Shown here in pieces: positions 52,270 to 61,117 of a stretch of 64,000 nt of DNA (position 1 is its first letter; the number at the start of each line of letters is the position of its first letter). The stretch is taken from positions 1,116,001 through 1,180,000 of the forward strand of contig NZ_BLJE01000001.1 of the NCBI RefSeq assembly GCF_009811795.1. The letters are read 5' to 3'. The notes beneath the pieces were generated by a model that worked only from the letters and a program-made list of their open reading frames with translations, made no database searches and was not told the DNA's origin. This DNA comes from Litoreibacter roseus (lineage in GTDB: Bacteria > Pseudomonadota > Alphaproteobacteria > Rhodobacterales > Rhodobacteraceae). The translations under genes and the position numbers were made by a program.

Positions 52270-52375
52270 TGTGTCTATCCCGCATCTGACGACAGCGTTG
52301 TTTTCGGGGCAGCTATACGTCGATTCCGGAACCGCCTATCGGGTCCGGCGTGGGTTCAAGAGGTAAGGTATTACG

Positions 52376-52957
52376 ATGTCCGACCAATCGCGCCAGGATC
52401 GGCTCACTGAAGCGCGCAAGCTGCTTGATGCATCCGCTTTCGTCTCGTCAAATCTACTCGCGGAAGACATGCTTGCATGGGCCCGGAAGCTGATTGAAGC
52501 AGACGTTATGGAAGGTGACGCCGAGGCCACGTGGCTCAGCGGCGAACTATCAACAGATTATACAGGTACACCTGCAGAAGTCGAAGCGCGCCATTTAGAC
52601 CATTTGAACGCGTCAGCGGCTGCGGGCGTGATCGAAGCCAAGTTCAAGCTCTCTCTCTTTCTTTTCGATCAAGGTGAAACAAGTCGCGCCGCTACCCTGT
52701 GCCAAGAGGCGGCGGAAGCCGGTTTGCCTGCTGCGATGTGGTGTCACGGGCTGGATCTGATCTCCGGAACGGCCCGTGATCGGAACGAAGCTACCGGTAT
52801 CGACTACATCCGCCGCGCCGCTGAGCAGAACGTAGCAAATGCCGTCAAGTTTATGGCGGACACGACAGCTCTCGGACAGTTCGGACTAACCCAAGATGAG
52901 GCAGAAGGCGCGCTATGGCACCGAAGGCTTAACAGCCCTCAGGTCTACTGGATCTGA
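52376..52957 (+). CDS. Sel1/TPR-like repeat protein
   Basis: A 193-residue soluble protein of paired alpha helices. Sel1-like repeats can be seen in SAAAGVIEAKFKLSLFLFDQ, CQEAAEAGLPAAMWCHGLDL and YIRRAAEQNVANAVKFMAD. No signal peptide or membrane segment. Such repeats usually bind other proteins. Nothing nearby suggests a partner; it lies between the carboxylate cluster and a tRNA gene and has its own AGAGG ribosome site. Confidence 0.72.
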   Translation: MSDQSRQDRLTEARKLLDASAFVSSNLLAEDMLAWARKLIEADVMEGDAEATWLSGELSTDYTGTPAEVEARHLDHLNASAAAGVIEAKFKLSLFLFDQGETSRAATLCQEAAEAGLPAAMWCHGLDLISGTARDRNEATGIDYIRRAAEQNVANAVKFMADTTALGQFGLTQDEAEGALWHRRLNSPQVYWI

Positions 52958-53044
52958 CACGAACCTATCTTCAGCTGTAATTTATGAGCTGCTCATACCG
53001 AAAACCGCAAAACGACCTGCAGTCGGTTCTTAAGATTGGGGAAT

Positions 53045-53119
53045 TGGCTCCGGCGGTAGGGATCGAACCTACGACCAATTGATTAACAGTCAACTGCTCT
53101 ACCGCTGAGCTACGCCGGA
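53045..53119 (-). tRNA. tRNA-Asn (GTT)
   Basis: A full cloverleaf reads on the minus strand from 53119: acceptor TCCGGCG pairing with CGCCGGA, D arm TAGCTCAGCGGTAGAGCA, anticodon loop CTGTTAA with GTT, and T arm with GGTTCGATCC. Discriminator G and an encoded CCA (53045-53047) end it. Confidence 0.96.
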
Positions 53120-53190
53120 ACGGTGAGGGCGCGTATAGCAAGCGGGATTCCGGTCGTAAAGAGGGATTTGGCTAGGATCGCTTGGAATTT

Positions 53191-54102
53191 TCAGGCCAGA
53201 GAAAAGCGAGCGTCCCGGGCGACGTTTCCATCTGCCTTCACGACGTTTCGGGCCGCCAGATCTATCAAATGGGCCAACACGTTTCGCTCGGCGGCGGGCA
53301 GTAGCGCCGGATCAACATCCGTGTAGATCGCCGCTGTCAGGTCAGGCACGTAGCCCGGGTGCTTCTGAAGCGCATCTAGAATCTGCCCCTCCCGCGATTT
53401 ACGGTGCGCAGCGAGTTCCCCGACGCGGTGAGCCGGGTCCTTGATCGGCGCGCCATGTCCCGGATAGTAGACCTGATCCTCGGAGCGGCTGGCGAGTAAA
53501 TCGAGGGACGCCATGAACGCCGTCAGATCCCCGTCCGGGGGGGACACCATCGAGGTTGCCCAACCCATGACCAGATCCCCTGAAAAGAGTGCGCTGCTTT
53601 CCGGCCATGCATAGCAGAGGTGATTGCCCATATGACCGGGGGTGTGAAGCGCCTTGAGGCTCCACCCCGCGCCGTGGACAGTCATGCCGTGGACAAGCGT
53701 GACATCGGGCATAAAGGTCTCGTCAATACCTTCCCCGCCGCCAAGATCGCTCAAGCTTTGCATCACGGGACTGCGGCCAGCCTTTGACGGGCCAAACCCA
53801 TGAACTTTTGTGTCTGTCAGTTGGGCCAAGACCATTGCCAGCGGGGAATGATCAATATGGCTGTGGGTGACAAAGATGTGGCTGATCCGCTGGTGCGCCT
53901 CCAGCGCATCGAGAATGGCCGTCAAATGCGCCTGATCGGGTGGGCCGGGGTCAATCACGGCGATCTCGCGCGTGCCCAGAAGATAGGTGTTCGTTCCGCG
54001 AAACGTCATGGGGGAGGGATTGGGCGCAAGTATTCGCCGCAGTCCCGGAGCTATCATCTCTGCGACACCGGGCTTTGGGTTGAATTGAGCGGGCTTTGGC
54101 AT
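53191..54102 (-). CDS. Metallo-beta-lactamase fold hydrolase
   Basis: A 303-residue cytosolic hydrolase. The zinc-binding motif THSHIDHSP is present, followed by later metal ligands in HTPGHMGNH and YYPGHGAPI. The opening NPSPMTFRGTNTYLLG and the C-terminal winged-helix-like part (REGQILDALQKHPGYVPDLT) match the LACTB2-like branch. Substrate is not evident; it could be a thioester or a nucleic acid. Confidence 0.88.
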   Translation of the reverse strand: MPKPAQFNPKPGVAEMIAPGLRRILAPNPSPMTFRGTNTYLLGTREIAVIDPGPPDQAHLTAILDALEAHQRISHIFVTHSHIDHSPLAMVLAQLTDTKVHGFGPSKAGRSPVMQSLSDLGGGEGIDETFMPDVTLVHGMTVHGAGWSLKALHTPGHMGNHLCYAWPESSALFSGDLVMGWATSMVSPPDGDLTAFMASLDLLASRSEDQVYYPGHGAPIKDPAHRVGELAAHRKSREGQILDALQKHPGYVPDLTAAIYTDVDPALLPAAERNVLAHLIDLAARNVVKADGNVARDARFSLA

Positions 54103-54145
54103 GCCTCTTTTCCTTTCAATCAGCGCGGCTTACGATTGATCGCAT

Positions 54146-55450
54146 ATGGCACGCTTCTCGATCAAACGCTACCTTCCACGCAGCCTCTACGGACGGGCGG
54201 CTTTGATTTTGTTGGTACCGGTGATTACGATTCAGCTGGTGGTGTCCTTCGCCTTCATCCAGCGACTGTACGAAGATGTAACCGAGCAGATGACGGACAA
54301 TCTTTCTGTGGGCATCCGCTATCTGCTTTCGGAATTCCGAACGGGTGGGCCGGACGCAATGCAGGACGCCGCCGACGCGCTTCAGATGGAGCTGACGTAT
54401 CCCGGTGGACCCGTCGGGTTTGAAAGGCGATTTTTCGACCTGTCCGGTCGCGTGATCGAGCGGCAGTTGACCGAAAGCTTTCCAGCGCTGACAGGTGTTG
54501 ATCTGGTCGATGATCGCAAGCGGGTGTTGCTGGGAATCGAGACTGGCGAGGGTTTGGTCGAGATCAGTTTTCCCCGGCGTCGCGTGACCGCAACCAACCC
54601 GCACCAATTGCTGGTCTGGATGGTGCTGACGGGTGGCTTGATGACATTCGTGGCCTATCAGTTTTTGCGCAACCAGCTCAGGCCGATCCGGCGGTTGGCG
54701 CGAGCTGCCGAGGCTTTCGGGAAGGGGCAAAGTGAAACCTATCACCCCAGCGGTGCTGTGGAGGTGCGCTCGGCCGGCAATGCGTTTTTGAATATGCGGT
54801 CACGGATCGAACGGCAGATCGAGCAACGGACATTGATGCTGTCCGGGGTCAGCCATGATCTGCGCACACCACTGACGCGCCTCAAGTTGGGGCTGTCGAT
54901 GCAGCCGGATACGGAAGACACACGGGCGCTGATCGCCGACGTAGACGAGATGGAAGCGCTGATCGCGGCCTTTCTGGATTTTGCTCGCTCCGACGCGATT
55001 GAAGACCTTGAACCAAGTGACCCTGTCGCTGTGGTCCGGGCGGTTGTCGATAAGGCGCAGCGGGCGGGCCGGAATGTGGTTCTGAAAGATCTTCCGCACG
55101 AGCCTGCAACTCTGACGCTGCGGCCGCTGGCCATTGCACGGGCGGTGGACAACCTTGTCGGGAACGCCGTTCGCTATGGGACGAAGGCGGCGGTTTCCGT
55201 AGATTTGCTGACAACGGCGCTTCGGATCAGGGTCGAGGATGACGGGCCGGGTATTCCCGCTGAAAACCGGGACGAAGCACTCAAGCCGTTTGCACGACTT
55301 GATGCGGCACGTAATCAGAACGCGGGAAGTGGTGTCGGGTTGGGCCTTGCAATCGCGGCCGACATTACTCGGTCCCATGGGGGCACGCTCAGACTTGGCG
55401 AAAGTGAAGCGCTTGGAGGGCTAAGTGCTGAAATTGTGCTGCCCAGATGA
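54146..55450 (+). CDS. EnvZ-like sensor histidine kinase
   Basis: A 434-residue kinase with a first helix (YGRAALILLVPVITIQLVVS), a periplasmic region of about 120 residues, a second helix, a HAMP domain (FLRNQLRPIRRLARAAEAFG), the H-box GVSHDLRTPLTRLK, and an ATPase domain with N, G1 (DDGPGIP) and G2 (GSGVGLGLAI) boxes. It is EnvZ-like in layout. No OmpR-type regulator gene adjoins it: the hydrolase gene upstream is divergent and an oxidoreductase follows, so its partner must lie elsewhere. Confidence 0.92.
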   Translation: MARFSIKRYLPRSLYGRAALILLVPVITIQLVVSFAFIQRLYEDVTEQMTDNLSVGIRYLLSEFRTGGPDAMQDAADALQMELTYPGGPVGFERRFFDLSGRVIERQLTESFPALTGVDLVDDRKRVLLGIETGEGLVEISFPRRRVTATNPHQLLVWMVLTGGLMTFVAYQFLRNQLRPIRRLARAAEAFGKGQSETYHPSGAVEVRSAGNAFLNMRSRIERQIEQRTLMLSGVSHDLRTPLTRLKLGLSMQPDTEDTRALIADVDEMEALIAAFLDFARSDAIEDLEPSDPVAVVRAVVDKAQRAGRNVVLKDLPHEPATLTLRPLAIARAVDNLVGNAVRYGTKAAVSVDLLTTALRIRVEDDGPGIPAENRDEALKPFARLDAARNQNAGSGVGLGLAIAADITRSHGGTLRLGESEALGGLSAEIVLPR

Positions 55451-55615
55451 CCCGCCAGTGTTGAAACGGGAGCAAAAAATTTTCATCGGAAAATAATTTC
55501 CGGAAATCGGATGCATCTGTCGCCAAGGCGACAATGTGCAGAAAAAATGGATCCTAGGGTGGATCAGTACGTAACGAGTGCTATTTTGCCTCGAAATTTT
55601 TTTCTGGATCAGTTT

Positions 55616-58465
55616 ATGGTTTTTGCTTCAGCGAACCCCGTATCGGGGGGGCTCAGTCGCCGTAGGTTTTTGCAGACATCATCCGGCACTGTAGCAGTTT
55701 CATTGCTCGGACTGCCCGCAGTCGCGAATTCTTCGCAGCAAGCACAAATCGGAACCTCGCCGGCTGGTACACCGGGCGTGGCGGCGCAGCGGATTGATGG
55801 CGTGGCGAAGGTCACAGGACAAAAGGTATACGCGCGGGATTTCGACGCCCGCGACATGCCAGAGCCGTGGCCGAAAACACAGACCTACGCGATGTTTCTG
55901 CGGGCGCTGACAACGAAGGAGCGGTTTATTGGTCTTCGGACCAGTGCTTTGCCGAAAGTGGCGCAGAGCGCGCGTATCGTATTGGGCAACCAGCTGACCA
56001 AAGCACAAAGATCTCCTCAGGTTTCGTTCCGGCGGGACCTGGTGATGGATCAGCAGATCAAAGAAACGCGGTTCGTCAATCAGCAAATCAAGGAAGCGCT
56101 TTTTGACCCCAGCCCGGAAGGGTTTGATCGGCCCAGTGCCGTGGTGTACGACCTGATTGTCCAGCCTGGAAATGTCCCAGATTATCTGGGGCAGGCTGTT
56201 GCATTGTTGATCTTTGACGATTTCAAAGGATACCGCGCGGCCCTTCAGGCCATGCAGTTTCAGGATGACCAGTTCCAGATCTATGCTCCGCCGGATGGCC
56301 CTTTGCCGCCGAAAGATCAGCCGTTCGATCCGAAGACGACTTACGTCAAGTATGATGTCGACGGTGAGGCCTTCGATTACGCAACGGCCAACCCCTATGC
56401 CTATCCACATGAGGCGGATACCTACCGCGGGAAAATCGAAGCGCGTTTAGCGTCGATCCCCGGTCTGATCCGGCAGGATATCCAGTCTGACATGCGGGCA
56501 ATGGATCCGATGTTCATGGAGCCAGAAGCAGGTCTTGCTTGGCTGGACCCAGAGAAGAAGATCCTCAGGCTCGTTCTGGGTACGCAATCGCCTGATGGTG
56601 ACGTCCGCGACATTGTCTCCATGTATAAGGAAGGCGATGCACCTACGCCGCTTGACGAAGTGACCCTGACAAGCTGTTATCCGGGCGGTGGTTTCGGGGG
56701 ACGTGACAAGTCACCCTTTTCGCTGATGCTGGCGCTGGCCGCAGCCTTCACAGATGGCAGACCTGTGAAGCTGATCTATGATCGGTTTGAGCAGTTCCGC
56801 GTCGGCCTCAAACGACACGCGGCCACGTTGAGTGGTCAGTTGGCCATCGCGCCGGACAAAACGATCCAGAACATCGAGATGACACTGCAGTTCGACGGGG
56901 GTGGGCGGAAGAACCTCAGCCCCTATGTCGCCAGCCTCGCCGCACTCTGCGCCGGGGGCAGCTACAAGACCCCGATGGCCAATATCTACGCCGACGCGAT
57001 CCATTCCGAGAATATCTCTGGTGGGTCCCAGCGGGGATTTGGCGGACCGCAGGCATTTTTCGCCATTGAGACCGCACTTGACGACGTGGCTGCGGCGAAG
57101 GGTTGGGACCCGGTGGACTTGCGGCGCATAAATGCAATCTCGCAGAACGATACAACGGTTGTCGGCGGACCTGTCGAGCAGGAGCTGCGCCTGACCGAGA
57201 TGCTGGACATGGCCGAGGCGCATCCGCTTTGGGCCAACCGGGCCGCCTTGAAACAGGATTATGATACGCGCGAGGTCAACTATGGCACCGGGATTGCCAT
57301 GTCCTTGCAAGCCTACGGCACCTCAGGCGACGGCACGGTCGCGGCTGTTTTGATAACGCCCGAGGGCAAGCTGACTGTCCAGTCCGACGCCGTTGACATG
57401 GGCAATGGCTCGGCGACCACGCTTGGCGTTGTGATCGGGGATATTCTGGGGGCCAATGCGGACCACGTCGATATGGGCTGCTATACCCTGTTCGGTCAGA
57501 CGGGTCTCACAACAAAGGACACCACGGGTACCCGTTGGGCCAATCCGGATTGGACAGCCAAGGGCGTTGGGTCTTCGTCGGCGTGTCTCACCGGGCTTCA
57601 TCAGGTGCACGTGGTTCAGCAGACAGCGCACGCATTGTTCGAGGCCACGCTTTTGCCCGCCGCGCGCCAGATCTGGGGGCAACCTGATTTGGTGCGATCT
57701 GATGTGACATGGCGCAATGGCGCCTTGAGCCTCGTGGACGGGGCCACCGATCCTATATCGTTGCCGTCACTTGCAACCGCAGCGGCCGAGATGGGCCTGC
57801 CTCGGGGTGCGTTGGGGCACGCCTATTTCCAAAATACTTGGGCGGAGGCCGATTTCGATCTGCGGGAGGGCGCGTTAACTCACTTGGCCCTCGATGGCGT
57901 CTCTCTTTACGAAGGTGAACAGAGCTTGCCGCGCCGCGTGGTTCGCCAGAACGGATTTGGCCCTGACAGCGCGTCAAAGCGGTACTCACGATATGTCTGG
58001 GCGCCTTGCGTAAACATCGTGTCCTTGACCGTGCATCGCACAACCGGGCGCGTGCAGATCGAAAACGTGGTCAGCATTTTGAATGCCGGTCGTATCCATG
58101 TTCATGATCTTGTCTCGGGGCAAAGCCAAGGCGGTGTCGCGATGGCAATAAGCTATACGTTGCACGAGGACCTGCCCCCGGGTATGGGCGGCCCTGCAAA
58201 CGGCACGTGGAACTTGGATCAGTATCACGTCGCGCGGATGCAGGACGTGCCCTTGGGTGTCGAATATCGACCGGGTGCCCGGGCGCAGGAATTGCATATC
58301 CTTGACGAGACACCTGCGGACAAGGGGCAGGGGCGTGGCATTGCGGAAGCGGTGATGTGTTCTATCCCGCCTGCGATCTCGAACGCGCTGAGGGATGCGG
58401 TCGGCAAACGCTATACGTCGCTTCCCATCACACCCGAGAAGATACTGGAAGGGTTGCGCGCATGA
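55616..58465 (+). CDS. Tat-exported molybdenum hydroxylase, molybdopterin-binding large subunit
   Basis: A large subunit of about 949 residues of the xanthine dehydrogenase/aldehyde oxidase family. The N-terminus has a Tat signal (SRRRFLQTSSG), so it acts in the periplasm. Cofactor-site motifs are PGGGFGGRD and GGSQRGFGGPQ, and the catalytic glutamate is likely the E of GIAEAVMCSIPPAI near the C-terminus. ATG at 55616 puts the twin arginines at 14-16; the frame is open to ATG 55511. No FAD subunit is encoded; electrons likely go through [2Fe-2S] to cytochrome c. Confidence 0.9.
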   Translation: MVFASANPVSGGLSRRRFLQTSSGTVAVSLLGLPAVANSSQQAQIGTSPAGTPGVAAQRIDGVAKVTGQKVYARDFDARDMPEPWPKTQTYAMFLRALTTKERFIGLRTSALPKVAQSARIVLGNQLTKAQRSPQVSFRRDLVMDQQIKETRFVNQQIKEALFDPSPEGFDRPSAVVYDLIVQPGNVPDYLGQAVALLIFDDFKGYRAALQAMQFQDDQFQIYAPPDGPLPPKDQPFDPKTTYVKYDVDGEAFDYATANPYAYPHEADTYRGKIEARLASIPGLIRQDIQSDMRAMDPMFMEPEAGLAWLDPEKKILRLVLGTQSPDGDVRDIVSMYKEGDAPTPLDEVTLTSCYPGGGFGGRDKSPFSLMLALAAAFTDGRPVKLIYDRFEQFRVGLKRHAATLSGQLAIAPDKTIQNIEMTLQFDGGGRKNLSPYVASLAALCAGGSYKTPMANIYADAIHSENISGGSQRGFGGPQAFFAIETALDDVAAAKGWDPVDLRRINAISQNDTTVVGGPVEQELRLTEMLDMAEAHPLWANRAALKQDYDTREVNYGTGIAMSLQAYGTSGDGTVAAVLITPEGKLTVQSDAVDMGNGSATTLGVVIGDILGANADHVDMGCYTLFGQTGLTTKDTTGTRWANPDWTAKGVGSSSACLTGLHQVHVVQQTAHALFEATLLPAARQIWGQPDLVRSDVTWRNGALSLVDGATDPISLPSLATAAAEMGLPRGALGHAYFQNTWAEADFDLREGALTHLALDGVSLYEGEQSLPRRVVRQNGFGPDSASKRYSRYVWAPCVNIVSLTVHRTTGRVQIENVVSILNAGRIHVHDLVSGQSQGGVAMAISYTLHEDLPPGMGGPANGTWNLDQYHVARMQDVPLGVEYRPGARAQELHILDETPADKGQGRGIAEAVMCSIPPAISNALRDAVGKRYTSLPITPEKILEGLRA

Positions 58466-58983
58466 GCATTTCATTCAGCGTAAACGGCGTGGTGCAGACC
58501 GTAGGTGCGGAGCGAGGGGACGAGATGCTGCTCGACTACCTTCATGAAGACATGAATATGACTGGCACCAAGTTCTGCTGTGGCATGGGGATTTGCCGCG
58601 CGTGTACGGTTTCCGTCGTGAAGGCTCCGAACCCCAACGCTGTTCCCGTCATTAGTTGTTCAACCGCCCTTGCGACGTTGAACGGCACCGACATTACCAC
58701 AGTGGAGGGCGTTGCATCAGGTGACGATCTGCACCCGATCCAGACAGCGTTTCTGGAAAATTTTGCGTTTCAATGCGGCTACTGCACGCCCGGTTTTGTC
58801 ATGGCCTCGAAAATTTTCCTCGACTGGCTGGCCACTGCGCCTGTCACCGAAGACGAATTGGACGATGCGATCCAAAACGCGATTGGCGACCATATCTGCC
58901 GGTGCACAGGATATGTCCGCTACTATGAAGCTTTGAGAAAAACGGCGCAGGATGTACTTGCCGCAAAGGAGGGTGCGCTGTGA
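58462..58983 (+). CDS. Molybdenum hydroxylase [2Fe-2S] subunit
   Basis: A 173-residue iron-sulfur subunit. A plant-type cluster is held by the cysteines of KFCCGMGICRAC and the later ISCSTAL; the second cluster by CGYCTPG and CRCTGY. The first motif departs from the usual GCGxGxCGAC. It overlaps the large-subunit gene by 4 bases. No signal peptide is seen, so it is presumably carried out bound to the Tat-exported large subunit. Confidence 0.94.
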   Translation: MSISFSVNGVVQTVGAERGDEMLLDYLHEDMNMTGTKFCCGMGICRACTVSVVKAPNPNAVPVISCSTALATLNGTDITTVEGVASGDDLHPIQTAFLENFAFQCGYCTPGFVMASKIFLDWLATAPVTEDELDDAIQNAIGDHICRCTGYVRYYEALRKTAQDVLAAKEGAL

Positions 58984-59918
58984 TCGGGCGGGCCAGAGCC
59001 CTCGTCGTCGCGGGCTTTCTTCTGGCGCCCCTAGGCGCGAATGCGCAGTCCTACGCCGAGCAATGCATCGAACAGGTCGGACCGGTGCCCGCCTTTTCCT
59101 GTGCCGATGGGGTCACTGTTCCGATCACGGTAGACGGAACGCTCATCACGTCGGAAACGTTCGAAAGGAATATGGACTGTGACCGACCGGGGTTGTTGAG
59201 CAACGGGGCAGGGACAGACGGTCAGTGTGTTCCGAATTCCCGTATCTTGGATCTGTCGACGGACACCGCACAGATATCTGTCATGTGCAGGCAGAAACAC
59301 AATCGCGCGGAAGACATTCTTCTCTATGATGAAATTGACGTGATTGCGCACAACCCCGCGACCGGCGCGACCTGCTGGTTTCAGGCAATCTCCCATGATC
59401 GCGAAAACCCGCTGGATGGCGCGTTAGTTGCCTCACCAACGGATAGGGATGACGGCGGGTTCTGGGTATCACCCGAAGAGGTCGCAAAGGACGGATGCGG
59501 GATCTGTCATGACAACGATCCCTTCATGTATTCCCCGTTCATGGGGCAGGTGTGGCATGAGATTCCCGCTAACCCGCTGGGTCCGTACTTTCATGTCGGG
59601 TCCGAGTTTGGGTTTGGTGAATGGCCTACCGAAACCATGGAGCCGCGCGACAACACATGTCTTGGATGCCATCGTATCGGCGTCGCGCGCACGTGCGGAG
59701 AGCTCACGGACTGGATGACCGGATTGGAAACACCGGAAGGTGCCGACATAGCAGCGCGGGAATTTCCCATGTCGCATGCGATGCCGCCGCTCCATGGACT
59801 GACCCGCCCGGCATGGCAGACGTTCCACGGCAGTTCCCTTGCTGAGATCAAGTTTTGCTGCGACCATCCGGACCATGAAATGTGCAACGTGACCCCGTTG
59901 GAGGCCTACAGAAAATGA
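58980..59918 (+). CDS. Periplasmic diheme cytochrome c
   Basis: A 312-residue exported protein starting at GTG in a GTGA overlap. The signal ends near GANAQSYAEQ. Two heme-binding motifs are present: CGICH (in DGCGICHDNDPF) and CLGCH (in NTCLGCHRIG). The 170 residues before the first heme have several cysteines and no clear family. Its place directly after the [2Fe-2S] gene makes it the likely electron acceptor of the molybdenum enzyme, passing electrons to the respiratory chain. Confidence 0.85.
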   Translation: MIGRARALVVAGFLLAPLGANAQSYAEQCIEQVGPVPAFSCADGVTVPITVDGTLITSETFERNMDCDRPGLLSNGAGTDGQCVPNSRILDLSTDTAQISVMCRQKHNRAEDILLYDEIDVIAHNPATGATCWFQAISHDRENPLDGALVASPTDRDDGGFWVSPEEVAKDGCGICHDNDPFMYSPFMGQVWHEIPANPLGPYFHVGSEFGFGEWPTETMEPRDNTCLGCHRIGVARTCGELTDWMTGLETPEGADIAAREFPMSHAMPPLHGLTRPAWQTFHGSSLAEIKFCCDHPDHEMCNVTPLEAYRK

Positions 59919-60607
59919 ACAATTCCCTGAGGTTCCCGCATCTTCTTAAAGCAAGCCTGCTCAATGATTTGCCGGACGACAAGAAGGTCGAATTGATCGA
60001 TCTCTGCTCTGTCCGTTCGTTTCCCAAACAAGAGGTCGTCTTGGCACAGGGCGAAAGCACGTCGGGCATGTTCATGGTGGCTCATGGGACGATAGAGGTC
60101 AGTTACATGAGCGAAGATGGCCATAAGTCGATCATCTATCATGCGGGCGAAGGTGATGCTTTGGGCGCAATCGAAGCCATTGCGGACCGCCCCTGTGCGG
60201 CAACCTGTGTGGCCTTCCCAAACACCACCGTTCTCTTTTGCGCTACGCCGCTTTTGTTTGAGCAGCTGAAGTCGCCCGTCATGATCCGCAATCTGGCGGT
60301 GATCTTCCACGACATGATGACCCGAGATAACATGTTCAAATCGGTGGACCAGTTCTACTCGGTAGAACAGAAGATCTGCGTATATCTTCATGACATGTCG
60401 TCCCGAAATTCGAAGTTCACCCAAAGCCAGTCCTATCTGGCAAATGTCGTAGGGTGCTCTCGACAGACTGTGAACCGGGAGCTTGGAACGCTGCGGGACA
60501 TGAACATCATAGACATCAGCAAGGGTGCCATCGGTGTGTTGGATCAAGACGCACTGGCCCGCCGTATTGAGGATCTGGACCTGTCGCAGTCTTCCCGCAA
60601 GAACTGA
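59915..60607 (+). CDS. Crp/Fnr family transcriptional regulator
   Basis: A 230-residue regulator with an N-terminal cyclic-nucleotide-type beta barrel (VVLAQGESTSGMFMVAHGTI, then AGEGDALGAIEAI), a dimer helix and a C-terminal winged helix (QSYLANVVGCSRQTVNRELG). The cysteine set of Fnr is missing, so oxygen sensing by iron-sulfur is unlikely. It shares ATGA with the cytochrome gene and is the last gene of the molybdenum enzyme operon, so it probably controls that operon. Confidence 0.92.
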   Translation: MNNSLRFPHLLKASLLNDLPDDKKVELIDLCSVRSFPKQEVVLAQGESTSGMFMVAHGTIEVSYMSEDGHKSIIYHAGEGDALGAIEAIADRPCAATCVAFPNTTVLFCATPLLFEQLKSPVMIRNLAVIFHDMMTRDNMFKSVDQFYSVEQKICVYLHDMSSRNSKFTQSQSYLANVVGCSRQTVNRELGTLRDMNIIDISKGAIGVLDQDALARRIEDLDLSQSSRKN

Positions 60608-60669
60608 GGGTTGCGCTTTCCACGGCAGATGGGCTGCTCGCTCCTGTCATCCATCCATAATTTCCGCGA

Positions 60670-60906
60670 ATGGATATTGAAAACCTGAAAACAATGTTGC
60701 TTTTGGCGCGGCACGGTAGTTTTGCTGCGGCCGCCCGTGTGCTGGATCTTGATCCATCCTCCGTGTCTCGAATAGTGTCTGCACTTGAAGACATGGAGGG
60801 GCGCAATTGCCTGTGGTTTGCGTTGCCTGATTTTCGAAGCCGCAGCTATCTGCCGAAGAAAGTCCGCGCGGCGATCAACTTTTTCCGGCCCAGATTCAAC
60901 GCCTAA
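60670..60906 (+). pseudogene. Internally deleted LysR-family regulator remnant
   Basis: A 78-residue open frame. Residues 1-42 are a normal LysR helix-turn-helix start (MDIENLKTMLLLARHGSFAA, then LDPSSVSRIVSALED). Residues 50-78 (ALPDFRSRSYLPKKVRAAIN, ending FFRPRF) match the very end of LysR proteins. About 220 residues of dimerisation and effector domain are missing, with the frame kept. It could still make a small DNA-binding protein, but a deletion remnant is more likely. Confidence 0.7.
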
Positions 60907-60937
60907 GCAGGTCAGGCTTCGTCGCAAAGGCGGAAGT

Positions 60938-61014
60938 TGGTAGGCCCGGAGGGACTTGAACCCCCAACCAAAGCGTTATGAGCGCTCTGCTCTAACCAAT
61001 TGAGCTACAGGCCC
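60938..61014 (-). tRNA. tRNA with CAT anticodon (probably elongator Met)
   Basis: Read on the minus strand from 61014: acceptor GGGCCTG pairing with CGGGCCT (two G-U pairs), D arm TAGCTCAATTGGTTAGAGCA, anticodon loop CTCATAA with CAT, T arm with GGTTCAAGTCC, discriminator A and encoded CCA. A paired, G-starting acceptor rules out initiator Met. The D loop resembles elongator Met, but Ile2 (lysidine-modified) cannot be excluded by eye. Confidence 0.9.
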
Positions 61015-61117
61015 CCGATTGGCGTGAAACAGTGCCTATCAGAACCGCCGGAACGGTCAAGCATATTGCCCCCCCGGCACCCATGCGCTATCGCGGGCGC
61101 ACCAGATTGGGGGCGTT

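Noticed and set aside
52271-52366. Possible 31-residue open frame starting at GTG between DUF4387 and the Sel1-like gene
   Set aside because: It has no convincing ribosome site and no recognisable features; its end supplies the ribosome site of the next gene.
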